Assembly (NCBI GenBank): GCA_947652115.1
Contig: OX393571.1
Span: 11,913,504-11,977,503, forward strand
Length of the DNA stretch: 64,000 bases
DNA from: Blastomussa wellsi
Lineage: Eukaryota; Cnidaria; Anthozoa; Scleractinia; Plerogyridae
Reading direction: 5' to 3'
Shown: positions 12,967-26,378 of the stretch, piece by piece
Layout: every line of letters starts with the position of its first letter
Numbering within the stretch: the first letter of the stretch is position 1
The notes under the pieces: model-generated
Told to the model about the DNA's origin: nothing
The model's database searches: none
Seen by the model: only the letters and a program-made list of their open reading frames with translations
Translations under genes and position numbers: made by a program

Positions 12967-13355
12967 CAGACCTGCCAACTCCTGATAAAGGAAAATCTGG
13001 AGACCCATGAAAAAAAAAAAAAAATCGGGAGATTGTACCAAAAGTAGTGAGATTCTAATTTTTCCGATCAAGATTAAACAAACCCATTTTCCATCGAGAA
13101 AAAGTTCTAAGCATAAGCAAAACTCACATTATTTCAGTACAAAATTGTAAGAACAGTGTTCTCCTTTACTAGTTTAAACCTTTATGGAACTAGCATTCCA
13201 CGTTATTTTTCCATATTTATTCATTAAGATAATTTATTTCATTTCAGAATGACTTTTCCCCAAAACCCGTGAGATTGGGAGCCTTGTCGTGAGACCGTGA
13301 AAAATGACAAAAAATCGTGAGACTCACGGCAGAACCGTGAGAGTTGGCAGGTCTG
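12967..13355. mobile_element. 389-bp MITE with CAGACCTGCCAACTC termini
   Basis: The terminal inverted repeats begin CAGACCTGCCAACTC and end GAGTTGGCAGGTCTG. The 6-bp direct repeat AAATCG flanks it at 12961-12966 and 13356-13361. Internally it carries phrases like GTGAGATTGGGAG and GTGAGACCGTG and an A-run at about 13009. Its last 34 bp (13322-13355) are also the start of the 1,976-bp tandem unit. Confidence 0.7.
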
Positions 13356-14321
13356 AAATCGCTTGAAGACGCAAAACAACTCGAAGCTGCGGACAAAAGC
13401 TAAGCTGTATGTTTTACGAGGATTTTAATAAACAAATTCATAAGGCGGGGTTATACCGGAATTTGAATGAAATTTTGAGAGGTTTAGGGAAGGTATAAAA
13501 CGAGGAAAATTAGTTTTGAAACACTAACAGACAGTTGCCCCCACCCAAGGGCACCCCAGCTTGGTAGGGGAGGGGGGGAGTGTTTGGGTGTTCATATTCT
13601 AGTTTTAAACTTCAAATTCTAATTTTAAACGACATTAAATCTTCACTATTTCTTATTTCTCCAAATTTTCCTTCTCCTTTAAGAAAAACTTCCTCCTTCA
13701 AAATATACCCAAATTTACAAAACATTGATTGATAGTTTGAGCATAGGGTTTTAACATTCCTTGAAACGCAAACCAGATATTTTCATTAAACCCATTTTAA
13801 ATGACGGAAAATTTTACCCCCTCCATTTTGCCATTTGTTTTTTGCAAATGCTTAAAAAGGACTTTAGAAAGGACTAGCAAGTTTACCCTCAAAATTCGGT
13901 ATTAGATCTTTCACAAATTTGAGTAGTCCAGTCCATTCGTTCTCCTTAACAATAGACTTCTTTGTTATCAGGGCTGGAGGCTTTGTTTAGGAGTGTTCTC
14001 TATTGTTTCAACGCCCAATGGTATTGCCGCTTCAATGAGGTGCTGCTTGCCCCACAAATTTTGACTTCTATGGTCTTGACGGTTTATAAATTTTCATGAT
14101 TCATAGTTTCAGTCCAACTACATGACATTTTCTTTGAAATTAATCCATTCACGCCTCTTATTCACCTATACAACAACAACGTCACCATAGATGTTACCCC
14201 TTTTTGCGTAAAAATGTGTACTTATAGACTCTTTTTATCAATGGCTTTCATCAATTCTTTTGTGCCCATTTAAATTAGCCTCTCCAACGTCGTTTTTGAG
14301 TCAAAAGAATTTTTACTTTCA

Positions 14322-15058
14322 CATGGTTGCCACAGCCACAGGATATTGAAATTCCCTGAGTTTTACCTGACAAATTTAAAAATTCCCTGATTAACTACAT
14401 TAGAAAAAAATCACAACTTATTCCTGGTAATTGCCTCCAACCTCTCATCAGAGCCAACCTCTCCACCCAGTTATTACACCAATACATCGCTAAATTGGCA
14501 AGAAATAAATTAGTACTCTTGTAAAATTTAACTTTTCCCTGACTTCTCTCAAAGACGTAAGATGATTTCCTCAGAACATTCGAGCAATAATGGCAAAAAT
14601 AAAGTTACCAAAAAAATCTCATATCATGGTAATATTTTAACTAAAGGTAAGAAGATCTTATCAAGACTTAAGCTCTCAAGCTGACCCCGCGAGAGAAAAT
14701 TGAACTTGAAGTTATCCATATTTCAATAAAAAGGGACCTTTCGCATTAGTTGAAAACACAATAACACACGCTTTGAGCATTATTGCGAGGTTTGACATTA
14801 AATTTCTCGAGAATGCGTGGGGGTTTAATCGCGGGGTCACCTAGAGAAATGAATTTCAGTGAGATGTTTAAATAGTATTCAAAAAGTTACCGTGTTGCGA
14901 GTAGATATTTGGTAAATAATTTTTACACTTATTGCTCGAACTGTGAGCGGAATCCGTCTTAAACTTTCCCTGACTCGAAATGGAATTCCCTAACTTTTCC
15001 CTGACCAGTTGAAGAATTTACTTTTTCCTTGACCATTTCCTGACCTGTGGCAACCACG
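14322..15058. mobile_element. DNA transposon-like element with TGGTTGCCACAG termini, copy 1
   Basis: The termini are CATGGTTGCCACAG on the left and its near reverse complement CTGTGGCAACCACG on the right. The direct repeat TTTCA is present at 14317-14321 and 15059-15063. The interior is dominated by TTCCCTGA phrases and contains another MITE at 14551-14963. The host sequence it interrupts is itself a palindromic repeat related to 27178-27342. Confidence 0.6.
14551..14963. mobile_element. Nested 410-bp MITE, copy in tandem unit 1
   Basis: The left end reads TAAGATGATTTCCTCAGAAC and the right end TGAGCGGAATCCGTCTTAAA. It is nearly the reverse complement of the free copy at 19154-19562. Confidence 0.6.
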
Positions 15059-16297
15059 TTTCAAACGAGGTTAGTGAGACTAATTCAAATGCATACAAAA
15101 GAATTTTAAATTGGAAGCCGCTTATGAAAGGGGAACATTGTTTAGAGAAAATAATGGATATACCAGCATATAAACTACAAAGAATAAAAAATAAATAAAA
15201 AAAAAACAGTCGTGAAATTTTTTGACTTTGCTGCACGTAAGTACTACACATTTCCTATTGATTCTGGAGAAGAATTGCACTTATATCTTGTATGGTAACT
15301 CACGGCAGAACCGTGAGAGTTGGCAGGTCTGAAATCGCTTGAAGACGCAAAACAACTCGAAGCTGCGGACAAAAGCTAAGCTGTATGTTTTACGAGGATT
15401 TTAATAAACAAATTCATAAGGCGGGGTTATACCGGAATTTGAATGAAATTTTGAGAGGTTTAGGGAAGGTATAAAACGAGGAAAATTAGTTTTGAAACAC
15501 TAACAGACAGTTGCCCCCACCCAAGGGCACCCCAGCTTGGTAGGGGAGGGGGGGAGTGTTTGGGTGTTCATATTCTAGTTTTAAACTTCAAATTCTAATT
15601 TTAAACGACATTAAATCTTCACTATTTCTTATTTCTCCAAATTTTCCTTCTCCTTTAAGAAAAACTTCCTCCTTCAAAATATACCCAAATTTACAAAACA
15701 TTGATTGATAGTTTGAGCATAGGGTTTTAACATTCCTTGAAACGCAAACCAGATATTTTCATTAAACCCATTTTAAATGACGGAAAATTTTACCCCCTCC
15801 ATTTTGCCATTTGTTTTTTGCAAATGCTTAAAAAGGACTTTAGAAAGGACTAGCAAGTTTACCCTCAAAATTCGGTATTAGATCTTTCACAAATTTGAGT
15901 AGTCCAGTCCATTCGTTCTCCTTAACAATAGACTTCTTTGTTATCAGGGCTGGAGGCTTTGTTTAGGAGTGTTCTCTATTGTTTCAACGCCCAATGGTAT
16001 TGCCGCTTCAATGAGGTGCTGCTTGCCCCACAAATTTTGACTTCTATGGTCTTGACGGTTTATAAATTTTCATGATTCATAGTTTCAGTCCAACTACATG
16101 ACATTTTCTTTGAAATTAATCCATTCACGCCTCTTATTCACCTATACAACAACAACGTCACCATAGATGTTACCCCTTTTTGCGTAAAAATGTGTACTTA
16201 TAGACTCTTTTTATCAATGGCTTTCATCAATTCTTTTGTGCCCATTTAAATTAGCCTCTCCAACGTCGTTTTTGAGTCAAAAGAATTTTTACTTTCA

Positions 16298-17034
16298 CAT
16301 GGTTGCCACAGCCACAGGATATTGAAATTCCCTGAGTTTTACCTGACAAATTTAAAAATTCCCTGATTAACTACATTAGAAAAAAATCACAACTTATTCC
16401 TGGTAATTGCCTCCAACCTCTCATCAGAGCCAACCTCTCCACCCAGTTATTACACCAATACATCGCTAAATTGGCAAGAAATAAATTAGTACTCTTGTAA
16501 AATTTAACTTTTCCCTGACTTCTCTCAAAGACGTAAGATGATTTCCTCAGAACATTCGAGCAATAATGGCAAAAATAAAGTTACCAAAAAAATCTCATAT
16601 CATGGTAATATTTTAACTAAAGGTAAGAAGATCTTATCAAGACTTAAGCTCTCAAGCTGACCCCGCGAGAGAAAATTGAACTTGAAGTTATCCATATTTC
16701 AATAAAAAGGGACCTTTCGCATTAGTTGAAAACACAATAACACACGCTTTGAGCATTATTGCGAGGTTTGACATTAAATTTCTCGAGAATGCGTGGGGGT
16801 TTAATCGCGGGGTCACCTAGAGAAATGAATTTCAGTGAGATGTTTAAATAGTATTCAAAAAGTTACCGTGTTGCGAGTAGATATTTGGTAAATAATTTTT
16901 ACACTTATTGCTCGAACTGTGAGCGGAATCCGTCTTAAACTTTCCCTGACTCGAAATGGAATTCCCTAACTTTTCCCTGACCAGTTGAAGAATTTACTTT
17001 TTCCTTGACCATTTCCTGACCTGTGGCAACCACG
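16298..17034. mobile_element. DNA transposon-like element, copy 2 (in tandem unit 2)
   Basis: The same element as 14322-15058, displaced by 1,976 bp as part of the tandem duplication. It carries the nested MITE at 16527-16939. Confidence 0.6.
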
Positions 17035-17277
17035 TTTCAAACGAGGTTAGTGAGACTAATTCAAATGCATACAAAAGAATTTTAAATTGGAAGCCGCTTA
17101 TGAAAGGGGAACATTGTTTAGAGAAAATAATGGATATACCAGCATATAAACTACAAAGAATAAAAAATAAATAAAAAAAAAACAGTCGTGAAATTTTTTG
17201 ACTTTGCTGCACGTAAGTACTACACATTTCCTATTGATTCTGGAGAAGAATTGCACTTATATCTTGTATGGTAACTC

Positions 17278-17567
17278 TAACTTTTGGTTCCCAGAAGATC
17301 TCAATGCGGGATAATTTTGACGGTTAACGGTAAAAATGTTAGTTTATTTGACGGTCGACCGCTAAATTTTTGATGGCTCAGTTGACATTTGACGGCTACA
17401 CTTTTTTCATTTTCGATGGTGGACGGTTAACCTCATTTGGAGACTTCTATTGGAAGGATTCGCTCCGACGTAGGGATAACGCTCGAAACGTCAGCTCTCC
17501 AATCTCTTTACGGTGGCCAATTGACATTATCAACCCAGTTGATAAAACCAAATTATATTGTTATATT

Positions 17568-17611
<44 letters not shown>

Positions 17612-17800
17612 CTACTTATATTGGAAGGGTTCGTTTCTAGGGAAAGTCAGTTGGCGATCAGGGTGGTCCCGGACCCGGCGTCATATGTGAGTTGAGGTTA
17701 TTGTTAGTTCTCGTACTTGCTCTGAGGGTTCTTCTCCGGGCTCAGTTGACATTCGACGGTTATATTTTTTTAATTTTCGATGGTTGACGGTTGATGGTTA
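17278..17800 (+). repeat. Repeat block with Penelope-like 3' segment
   Basis: GACGGTTAACGG and GATGGTTGACGG phrases flank a segment at about 17440-17600. That segment carries the shared end sequence of the Penelope-like repeats in this window (GATAACGCTCGAAACGTCAG, then CTCTTTACGGTGGCCAATTG, then ATCAACCCAGTTGATAAAAC). No coding signal is seen. Confidence 0.5.
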
Positions 17801-18219
17801 AACCTCGTTTGGAGGCTTATATAGAAAGGGTTCGTTTCTAGGGAAAGTCAGCTGGCAAGCAGGGATGAGCGCTCGCTGAATGTGGCCCGGGTTTGATTCC
17901 CAGAACCGGCGTCGTATGTGGGTTGAGTTAATTCTTGGTTGTCGTCTTTGCTCTAAGGGTTCTTCTCCGGGTTCTATGGTTATTCCCTTCCTACAGAAAC
18001 CAACACTTCTAAATTCCAATTCGACACACGACTTCACCAAATGATAGGTTTCTAAAAAGCTTCCTTGTGTAAGTAAAAGTAATTTACTTCGATTCATTTT
18101 TGCTATAAACGTCGTAAAAATGTCACCCAAAATACTATTCTGTATGATATGGACAAATGAACGACACTTTTTCTGTTTTGCTTTGCAGAGTTGGTTGCTG
18201 ATCCAGCAAACCAGTCAGC

Positions 18220-21200
18220 ATGGAAACTTTGTGGATTTTAATTCTTATCAGTCTGGGCCAGTCTTTAGGTAACAAAAACTTCAATTCACCATTCAGCCGC
18301 TTCTTTATCATCATAATCGGCTACTAGAAACACGGTTGGTTTGTCGTGCACGTTAATCCGTCCATATCTTTGATAATCATTGCTGCAAGAATGAAAGCAA
18401 GGCCCGCGCAGCAAACGTTTTAGTGGGGGAGAGGGAGGGGGCGCGGGAGGCTGGAAGGCGGGAGCCAAGTTGAAGGGGGGAGAGGACGCGTTGGAAGCTG
18501 GGAACTTTCCTTTCGTCCTGTTAGTATTAGTGTTTATGTTCTGTACGAAGGGATGACGATATAACTTGGTGAAAGCAAGTCAAACATAAAAAAACAGCAA
18601 AAGAGAGACCCTGTTTACTTAGAAATCTCCGGCAACCTTTTCTATTGATATTTTAAACTTTTCAAGCAACCATTTAGCCAAAATTAAATAAAAATTTAGC
18701 ATAACAGTGCTAAATCCACTGCCCAGGTCATACTTATTTACATTTGTGCATTGAATATCTTCAGCCTGTCCCACATGTCCCTTTTGCTCCTTATTGAACT
18801 CACACATTTTCCCATAAATTTATTATTAAGTAGGAACGACAATAATTACAAGATCTATAATTATATACATTAAGAAATATATTAAAGAACATAGCAACAC
18901 AAGTAATTGTAGTAATTGTGAAACTGGAGTCTAGGGGCTAACATTTCTCATGTAAACACTTTGGCTCGCCTACACGGGACAACTCAGGGCGTGCCGAGTG
19001 TCACGTACTGTTCGGATTTCAGTTTTTTCAAGTACAAATTTGCACTACTAAATAAATAGAATTCAAGTAACTCAGCAAGGCAAATACTAGTGATCTAGTG
19101 ATCCAATAAACCAGAGAAATTCAAAGGAAGAAGGATAACTGACGACTTGAATATTTAAGACGGATTCCGCTCAAAGTTCGAGCAATAAGTGCAAAAATTA
19201 TTTACCAAATATCTACTCACAACACGGTGACTTTTTGAATACTATTTAAAACATCTCACTGTAATTCATTTCTCTAGGTGACCCCGCGATTAAATCCCCA
19301 CGCATTCTCGAGAAATTTAATGTCAAACCTCGTAAGAATGCTCAAAGCGTGTGTTATTGTGTTTTCGACTAACGCGAAAGGTCCCTTTTTATTGAAATAT
19401 GGATAACTTCAAGTTCAATTTTCTCTCGCGGGGTCAGCTTGAGAGCTTAAGTCTTGATACGATCTTCTTACCGTTAGTTAAAATATTACCATGCTATGAG
19501 ATTTTTTTGGTAACTTTATTTTTGCCATTTTTGCTCGACTGTTCTGCGGAAATCATCTTAAATACTTTTCGGATAATCAAACAGGGCCAACTCATGGACA
19601 ATAGGCCATTTTACTGTTCTGTGCATGATTACCAAGCCTTTGAGTGGAAGTGAGGCTGAAGATGACCTTGCTTAGAAACAAGCCCTCTTGCTTTTAATAC
19701 GTAAATCCCTTTGTTGTTATGCTAACTAGTTTCTGGTCTTTATCATGACAAGGTCACCGCGAGCCTCACTTTCACACAGAGGCCTGGTTACATGTCATAG
19801 AACTGTAAAATGGTCTATTTTTTGTCATATAAACGCTCGATAACGTTGTCTCGGGGGAGGATTGTCTCGGGTACCCGGGACCATATCAATGGGGCCTCAA
19901 TTATGTTCAAAGCAAACAAAATCAAATAGCCAAATCTGGGCCCATTAATCGTGCGCGAAAGGCGAGCCCCCGTGGGGGATAGACCACGAGCGGACCCACT
20001 TTAAAAAAACGAGTAGTTATAACGGCCTCGTATAATCGGGGTGATAGACAATAAGTAGAGACTCTCTCTCTCGAATGGGGTCAGTGATTGACAAGCTAGA
20101 AATCATAAACTTATTACGCGAGAATATTAGCGTAATAGGACTGGAGACCACTGAAACGTTCCTCTTGGGAGAGAGGGTGGCGAGTTTGCACCAGGCGTTA
20201 GAAACTATTCGCGTGAATTGGACCTCGTGTTTTACTTCCTACCGATTAATGACTCTCGTGATCTGGAACCGTGGAGGTCTCACAGCGTACATTTTAAAGT
20301 TTGATCCAATCTAAGCTTTTAAAGTGATTAGAGGAGTAATAGATGACTCTCAGGTCCCGCATTTAACTCAGATTTCCGAAAGTAAAGTGGCTAGGGTTTG
20401 TGCTACTCTCTCACAGCCTAAATTCTAGTTCATCTCGGGTAACTTCCAGCACGTCTTGTTAGATTGTCCAAACGGCAGCTCCTCCGTTTAGAGAGGCACT
20501 GTGAGAGTGATGTATCTTGCCCAAGAACTTTACAAAACAGACGCGCCCAGGTGGTGTCCATAGCATTCTACCTCGCCGAGGGAAAAGGCCAACAAAAATG
20601 CGGTAAAGAAGACAAACCCCCAACACCGTTCCCAAACTGATGGAGTCAACTTTGTTTTGTTTGCAATAAGGTTCAAATAACTGTATTATCTTTTCCTAAA
20701 TTTAGGTGACCGTGATCACATTATGGACATCGCCATCTTGGCTGATAGATCGCGAAGCATTTCGGCGAGTCAACGAGCTAAGATGACAGAGCTTGTCATA
20801 GAAGTGATAGACGAAGTCGGTGTGTCCTCTTCAGGAAATCACTTTGCCATTGTAACATTTGGCGCGGAGGCTACAATCCACAACAACTTCAAAGAATCTA
20901 AATTCCACAGTAAACAGAAATTGGTGAAATTGGTCGAAGAGAAATTGAGCGTGCTTCCAAAAGATTGGGGAACCCGTGCGGATATTGCTGAACATCTGGC
21001 AGCGACCAAACTGTTTAAGCCTGAAAACGGAGACAGACCTCGTGCCAAGAATGCATTGGTTATATTTACAGATGGAAAGCCAGTTGTATTCAAAAAAGAA
21101 AAGGAACCCTTCATTCCATTTCACGAGTCCACTTCAGCATTGCAGGTAATCCAATCTTGCTTTTGTTTGTGATGGAGCAGGAGATGACTTTCGTAGAACC

Positions 21201-23482
21201 AAAACTGAATGCATCACATCAGAGCTAGCAGCTACCAGGAAGGCCTGCTTCTGTTATATTGGCTTCCTGAAGCTAGAATACGCCCTTTATAGATTTCCTC
21301 TGATTCGCAATCCACCGTAACAGCTTTTGTAAGCCTGTCGTTCTACTGCTCCTCAAATTGCAGTTGCAATTGTTTTAGTTTGGGGGAGAGGAGGTGTGTG
21401 GGGAGTCTGAAAAGACAATGTGGGAGTCTGAGAAGTTTATCCTCTTCTTGAACTGACCTCCATGATACAAGAAAGAATTATTAAAATCTTGTTGCGTTCG
21501 ACGTTGCTTTCATTATTTGATGCGCTTACTCACGTAATGATGTCCTGAGAATTGTTTTTTGCCTCCCGCGCAGGCGTTATTAGGGGATTGCGTTACGCTT
21601 GTCCCCACTAGAGAGAACAAGTGTAACGCAATCCCCTAATAACGCCTGCGACGCGACTTTCAGCCCTCGTGCTTTAACAACAACAACAATCTTTACTTGC
21701 TTTATACTGTTCTAATTTCTAAGTAACGTTTTTCGTTGAAGTAGACCTAGGGACCGGAGCTCTCAGCAAACCCTGATGGGCTTTTCGAGAAGAGTCCCCG
21801 TTAGATTAATAATTTCCCATGTAACGAATTTACAAGTTTCTTGCCGTGCGAACAGCTAAATTTCACTGACTGCTGTAAGCCGCGAGAAAAATTCAGTCAG
21901 TCTGTGTGCCTGCAGTTATCACGTTAGCAATAACCAGGTTTAGCGCTTCTGTTAACGAAATCAAGGGACACTGTCACGCCTGATATATCATATTTTAATA
22001 GGTATGGCGTGTAGCTTTCAGCTTTGATTTCTGGATATACTGTCCAGAAATCAATTTTGATAAAATGCAATCCACTTCCATCGTTGTAATCCTGTACTAC
22101 CTCCCCAAAATACCTGTTTTATCTTGTTCTGTGGCATCTTTTTATCAAATTTATTCGTGTATTTTGTGGCATTTGGCACAATAATGTGGAAATTAGAACA
22201 TGAAAATTTCTGTAACCAAGCGTGACATTGTCCCTTTAAAGCTGATTGAAGAAGTCGAACGCACTCTCGTAATCCCTGATTACTCCTAGTACTAAAAACA
22301 TACTTGTTATCGTTTTCTTATTAACAAGCACAAGAACGTGAATATCATTGTCGTTGGAATTGGACCAGAAGCAAAGAAAGAAATTCACAACATGACAAAG
22401 ATGGCTGGAGATAATGGGAAAGTGTTCCTATATGAGGATTATGAAGAGCTTTCCAGACACTCTGACGAAGTTTTAGGTGCTGTTTTCGGTAAGTAGGTCT
22501 AAGTAGAAGAAAGGTTCTAGACACAGAGATGCACCTAGAAATATTCGAGACCTGTTTCAAAACGTTTCTAATATTCACTCCTGTATATAATACCCGATCC
22601 TCTACTTCGAACAACTTTTACACACAAAGCTCTAGACTCTCTATTCAACTATATAATTTGGTTTTATCAGCTGGGTTGATAATGTGAATTTGCCACCGTA
22701 AAGAGATTCGAGAGCTGCCGTTTCGAGCGTTAGCCCTTCGTCGGAGCCAATCAAGGAATTGTGGGTCGTGTGTGGTTTAAATACAGAAAGATGGAGCTTC
22801 GCTATTGGTTGGTGCCTGGTAACGTGAAAACAACGGAATAAATTAGTTGAATGAAAAGCGTTCGTTGATACCGTGAGGATTAAGAGTGTCGATTTGAAAA
22901 ATAAATTTTTGTTCTAGAGTTTTGCGGCTTTCCGTGCTTCCTTGGTGAAGGGAAAGGCCGCAGACTGCCATATGTTGCTTAGAATGATTTGGGAGATTGA
23001 AGTGTCTGGCGACAGCTCCAACTTTTTGTATATAAACCACACACGACCCACAATTCCTTGATTCGCTCCGACTAAGGGCTAACGCTCGAAACGTCAGCTC
23101 TCGAATCTCTTTACGGTGGCAATTCACATTATCAACCCAGCTGATAAAACCAAATTATATAGTTGAAAAGAGAGTCTAGAGCTTTGTATATTGTTGTACT
23201 TCCCACCAACGCAGCACCACAGTTTCTTTACAAACGTACCCCCTCTCTATTCAACTAAACTCGTTTTCCAGATTTGGAACAACAATTTGAAACGAGATGC
23301 CTCTCACATCAAAAAATCTTTCAAATATAACTTTAATTAAAAGAAAAATTAAAAGAGTACTTTTCGGAAGACTCTTATCTTGATATACAAAACATCATTC
23401 AAAAAGTCAAGCTTTCCTAAAATGTTATTTTATTTTCTGAATAGTAAGTACAGCTCAGTTGGTAGAGCATCGCACCGGTATC

Positions 23483-23516
<34 letters not shown>

Positions 23517-26346
23517 TGATTTTTTCAGGCTTCTTTCCAATTGCTTAAATTGGAAATTAACTGCGATGATCATCTTTCACCTTCAAATATAGTCTTAATT
23601 GTGTTATTGCGGATTTAGACCTGAGTGTTCTTTTGTAAATAAAAGATCTAATAGCGCTTTCTCCAAACATGGTACTGATTCAAACTTAATTTTATAATTT
23701 GTACACTTATACATTTATCTTTCTGATTCCTCCCGTAAACTTGCGTACCTACTTTCTTCAATTGACCATTTTCCAATTGCCCATAATACACCTTGTTTGC
23801 CCCCCAAAATTTTGCTGCAGGTATGTCAAACTTATGTCAACCATACTTAGGAAAAATAGGAAAAATAAAGAACTGAAGTTGAAGTAAAGTAGATTCTCCA
23901 AGGAACTTTCTCATTCCAAGAAGCAAATGTCACTTTAATTTTTCCAGGCTCCCTTATTCCAATTGCTTAAATTAGAAATTCACTACGAAGATCATTTCTC
24001 ACTTTCATCTTCATTCGCAGTTCAAATATGACTGATTATTTCATATACCCAGTTTACATTAGAAGCAAACTATCACGTGATGTTGTCCCCAGACCCTCTC
24101 ACCATTTGGTAAACGTGGTAGGCGTATTAAAAGGGAGGGGGTCCTCACTCCCCTCTCTGTGATGCGTTCTACACAGAGTACCGAGAAAACCCATTGTGCA
24201 CGGCAAACCGTTTGGCTTCGCGACTGATTAGCTTGTCACCCCAAGTAAAGGAATCCAAGAGAGTCTTGGATTCTGGATTCCACAGCATGGATTCCGGATT
24301 CCAACTACAGAATTCGGCTGGATTCCGGATTCCAAGAGTTACGAGGTTTCGTATTCCAAACCCTTTAGTCTGGTTTTCATTCGTTCTTCAATAGCGCATT
24401 CTTCTACTGAGATACGATTATAGTAGTCCAGGTAATTGTAACTCGTTTTAGGTGTCCCCAATTAGCAGCAATGCTAAACCTTCTCGACAAGTAAATAAAG
24501 TTATTGACTGATTTTCTAGCTGACACAGGGCTGACGGCTTCTTGTGCAGAAGTACTCGACATTGGAATTCTTCTCGACAAATCAAAAAGCATTGGACCAG
24601 ACAACCTAGAACTAGCTATAAACTTCATGGGGGAGCTGGTTAACGAATTTACTGTTACTACAGACGGAGATCACTTTGGCCTTATCACTTTTAACACCGA
24701 GGCGAACTTGGTGTTCGACTTCACTGATTCACGCTTCTATGACAAAGATGCCCTCTTGGTGAAAATAGCCAGCGAACCGATTGAAATGACCTTTAAGACT
24801 GGCATACATCTGGCCCTGGCAATGGCGAGGGATGAACTGTTTACCAAGCAGGGAGGGGAAAGGCCAGACAAACCAAATGTCATGATTCTGTTGACAGATG
24901 GCAAACACGGGCAAACCGACAAAAGTTTTGATTTCAAGGCTTTTTTGAAGGCCATAACTAAAGAGTTTAAGGTGAGCAGTATTTACAGGGTCCGGCTTCT
25001 CAGATGGTGTTTTGGGAATGCTCTTGCTCATAGGCGAACCCAAAAGAGGTAACCATGGAAAGACTCGTTTACTCCACCGCATTTATTTTCTTACATTCCA
25101 TCGTTTGATACCGAGACAGGTTGTGTGTTTTCATCTGCTTGCCTTACTTGGTAGGCGCTAATACGTCGCAAAACAAGGATTCTAGAATCTTGGTCAAATA
25201 CCCAGCCATCATGACCTCATGCTTGGTCATTAATTCGCATATGTATTGGCCAGGCGTGGATCCCGGAAAATTGATGGCAGTTATCCGTCTTCACCCGGTC
25301 GAGTGCCGAACGCGCGTGCCTCCGGGGGGTCTGGAGGAATGCTTCAAGGGAAACTTTTTTAACTTGAACCCAAAGTGCCCTTGTCGGGTGTTTTCATGTT
25401 GAACAGGTGTTTGTGCGTTTTTTACATTACTATGACGTGAGTACCCACGTGACCCAAAACGGGTTAACCGCGACGACAACTTAAAGGGACAGTCTCATGG
25501 CGTGCGCATACGCGACTCTCAGTCTGTCAGGCCGCTCTTGCGTGAAGTTGCCGCTATTATGGATTTACCGGTAAATCTAAATCTAATCTAGGAACTGGGC
25601 AACGATTTTCGCAAAATGGTGAAAGCCAGTCTGGATTCGCGCATGTTGTTGTATTTAATTAACAACGTAGAAATTACTATTGCATTCTGGCACTCTGTAC
25701 ACGTTAATTTTATAGGAAAAAAGGGTTTATATAGTAGCAGTGGGGATTGGTAAGGAAGTGGATCAGGCCACCCTGGAGTTAATCGCAGGGGAGGGGAACC
25801 CTGTGGTTCACATGCAGTCCCTTGCGAGTTTGGCAAAAGTAACTGACATGATCAAAAAATACGCTTGTTCTGGTAAGTTGATCTTCCCAGTAAACGTTTG
25901 TGTACGACATATCTTGTTGCTTAATCGCGTTTTTGGGTTGTGGTTCCAGAACACTGCTTTTAACACCAGTGCTGTAACTCTCCTTAACATATCCCTTTGT
26001 AACTGTAACAAACGCATGTTTTTCACTTCATATAAAATTATTATGATGAGGCTTAATCCAGTGATGACCGATAGGCAGATTGCGATCTCCAGTCAGTTTT
26101 CTATGACAAGGGAGCGAAAGAATGAACGAAGGTACGCCTGCAGACAGCAAACAGAAAGGAGAAAGATAGAGTGGAACGAAGAAAAAAAATGAATTTTTCT
26201 CTAGTTTTTTTCTTCATGTGCATTGTGGTGTCTGTCGAGTTCTTGACTCCCACAAGGTGGTGGATCTAGCCTGCGTGGAGGCTGCGTGGTCAGCGTTCAA
26301 AGGGAAAAGGAGAACTGTCACGTAAGCTACGGTGGATCTCCGAGAT

Positions 26347-26378
<32 letters not shown>

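Larger units (their letters stand above)
13322..17277. repeat. Apparently exact tandem duplication of a 1,976-bp unit
   Basis: Unit 1 is 13322-15297 and unit 2 is 15298-17273, offset by exactly 1,976 bp. I noticed no base difference on reading, and the same 77-codon open frame recurs at 15018 and 16994. The shared ACTC at both unit ends (13322-13325, 15298-15301, 17274-17277) looks like junction microhomology. The left breakpoint falls inside the MITE at 12967-13355. This is either a very recent duplication or an assembly artefact. No gene is seen in the unit. Confidence 0.85.
22628..23205 (-). mobile_element. Penelope-like element fragment with inverted flanking arms
   Basis: The left arm (22628-22760) and right arm (23040-23205) are long inverted repeats that share the GCTCTAGACTCTCT and TTTGGTTTTATCAGCTGGG phrases. 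Between them, minus strand 22843-23037 encodes the C-terminal end typical of Penelope-like GIY-YIG proteins (VARHFNLPNHSKQHM, then LEQKFIFQIDTLNPHGINER). The rest of the element is missing. It lies between VWA1 and VWA2 exons of the double-VWA gene. Confidence 0.6.

Noticed and set aside
15018..17227. Identical 77-codon frames at 15018-15251 and 16994-17227
   Set aside because: They fall on transposon ends within the tandem duplication. Identity reflects the duplication, not selection on a protein.
23443..23515. tRNA-Thr gene candidate
   Set aside because: The acceptor strands do not pair and a SINE tail follows, so it is called a SINE head.
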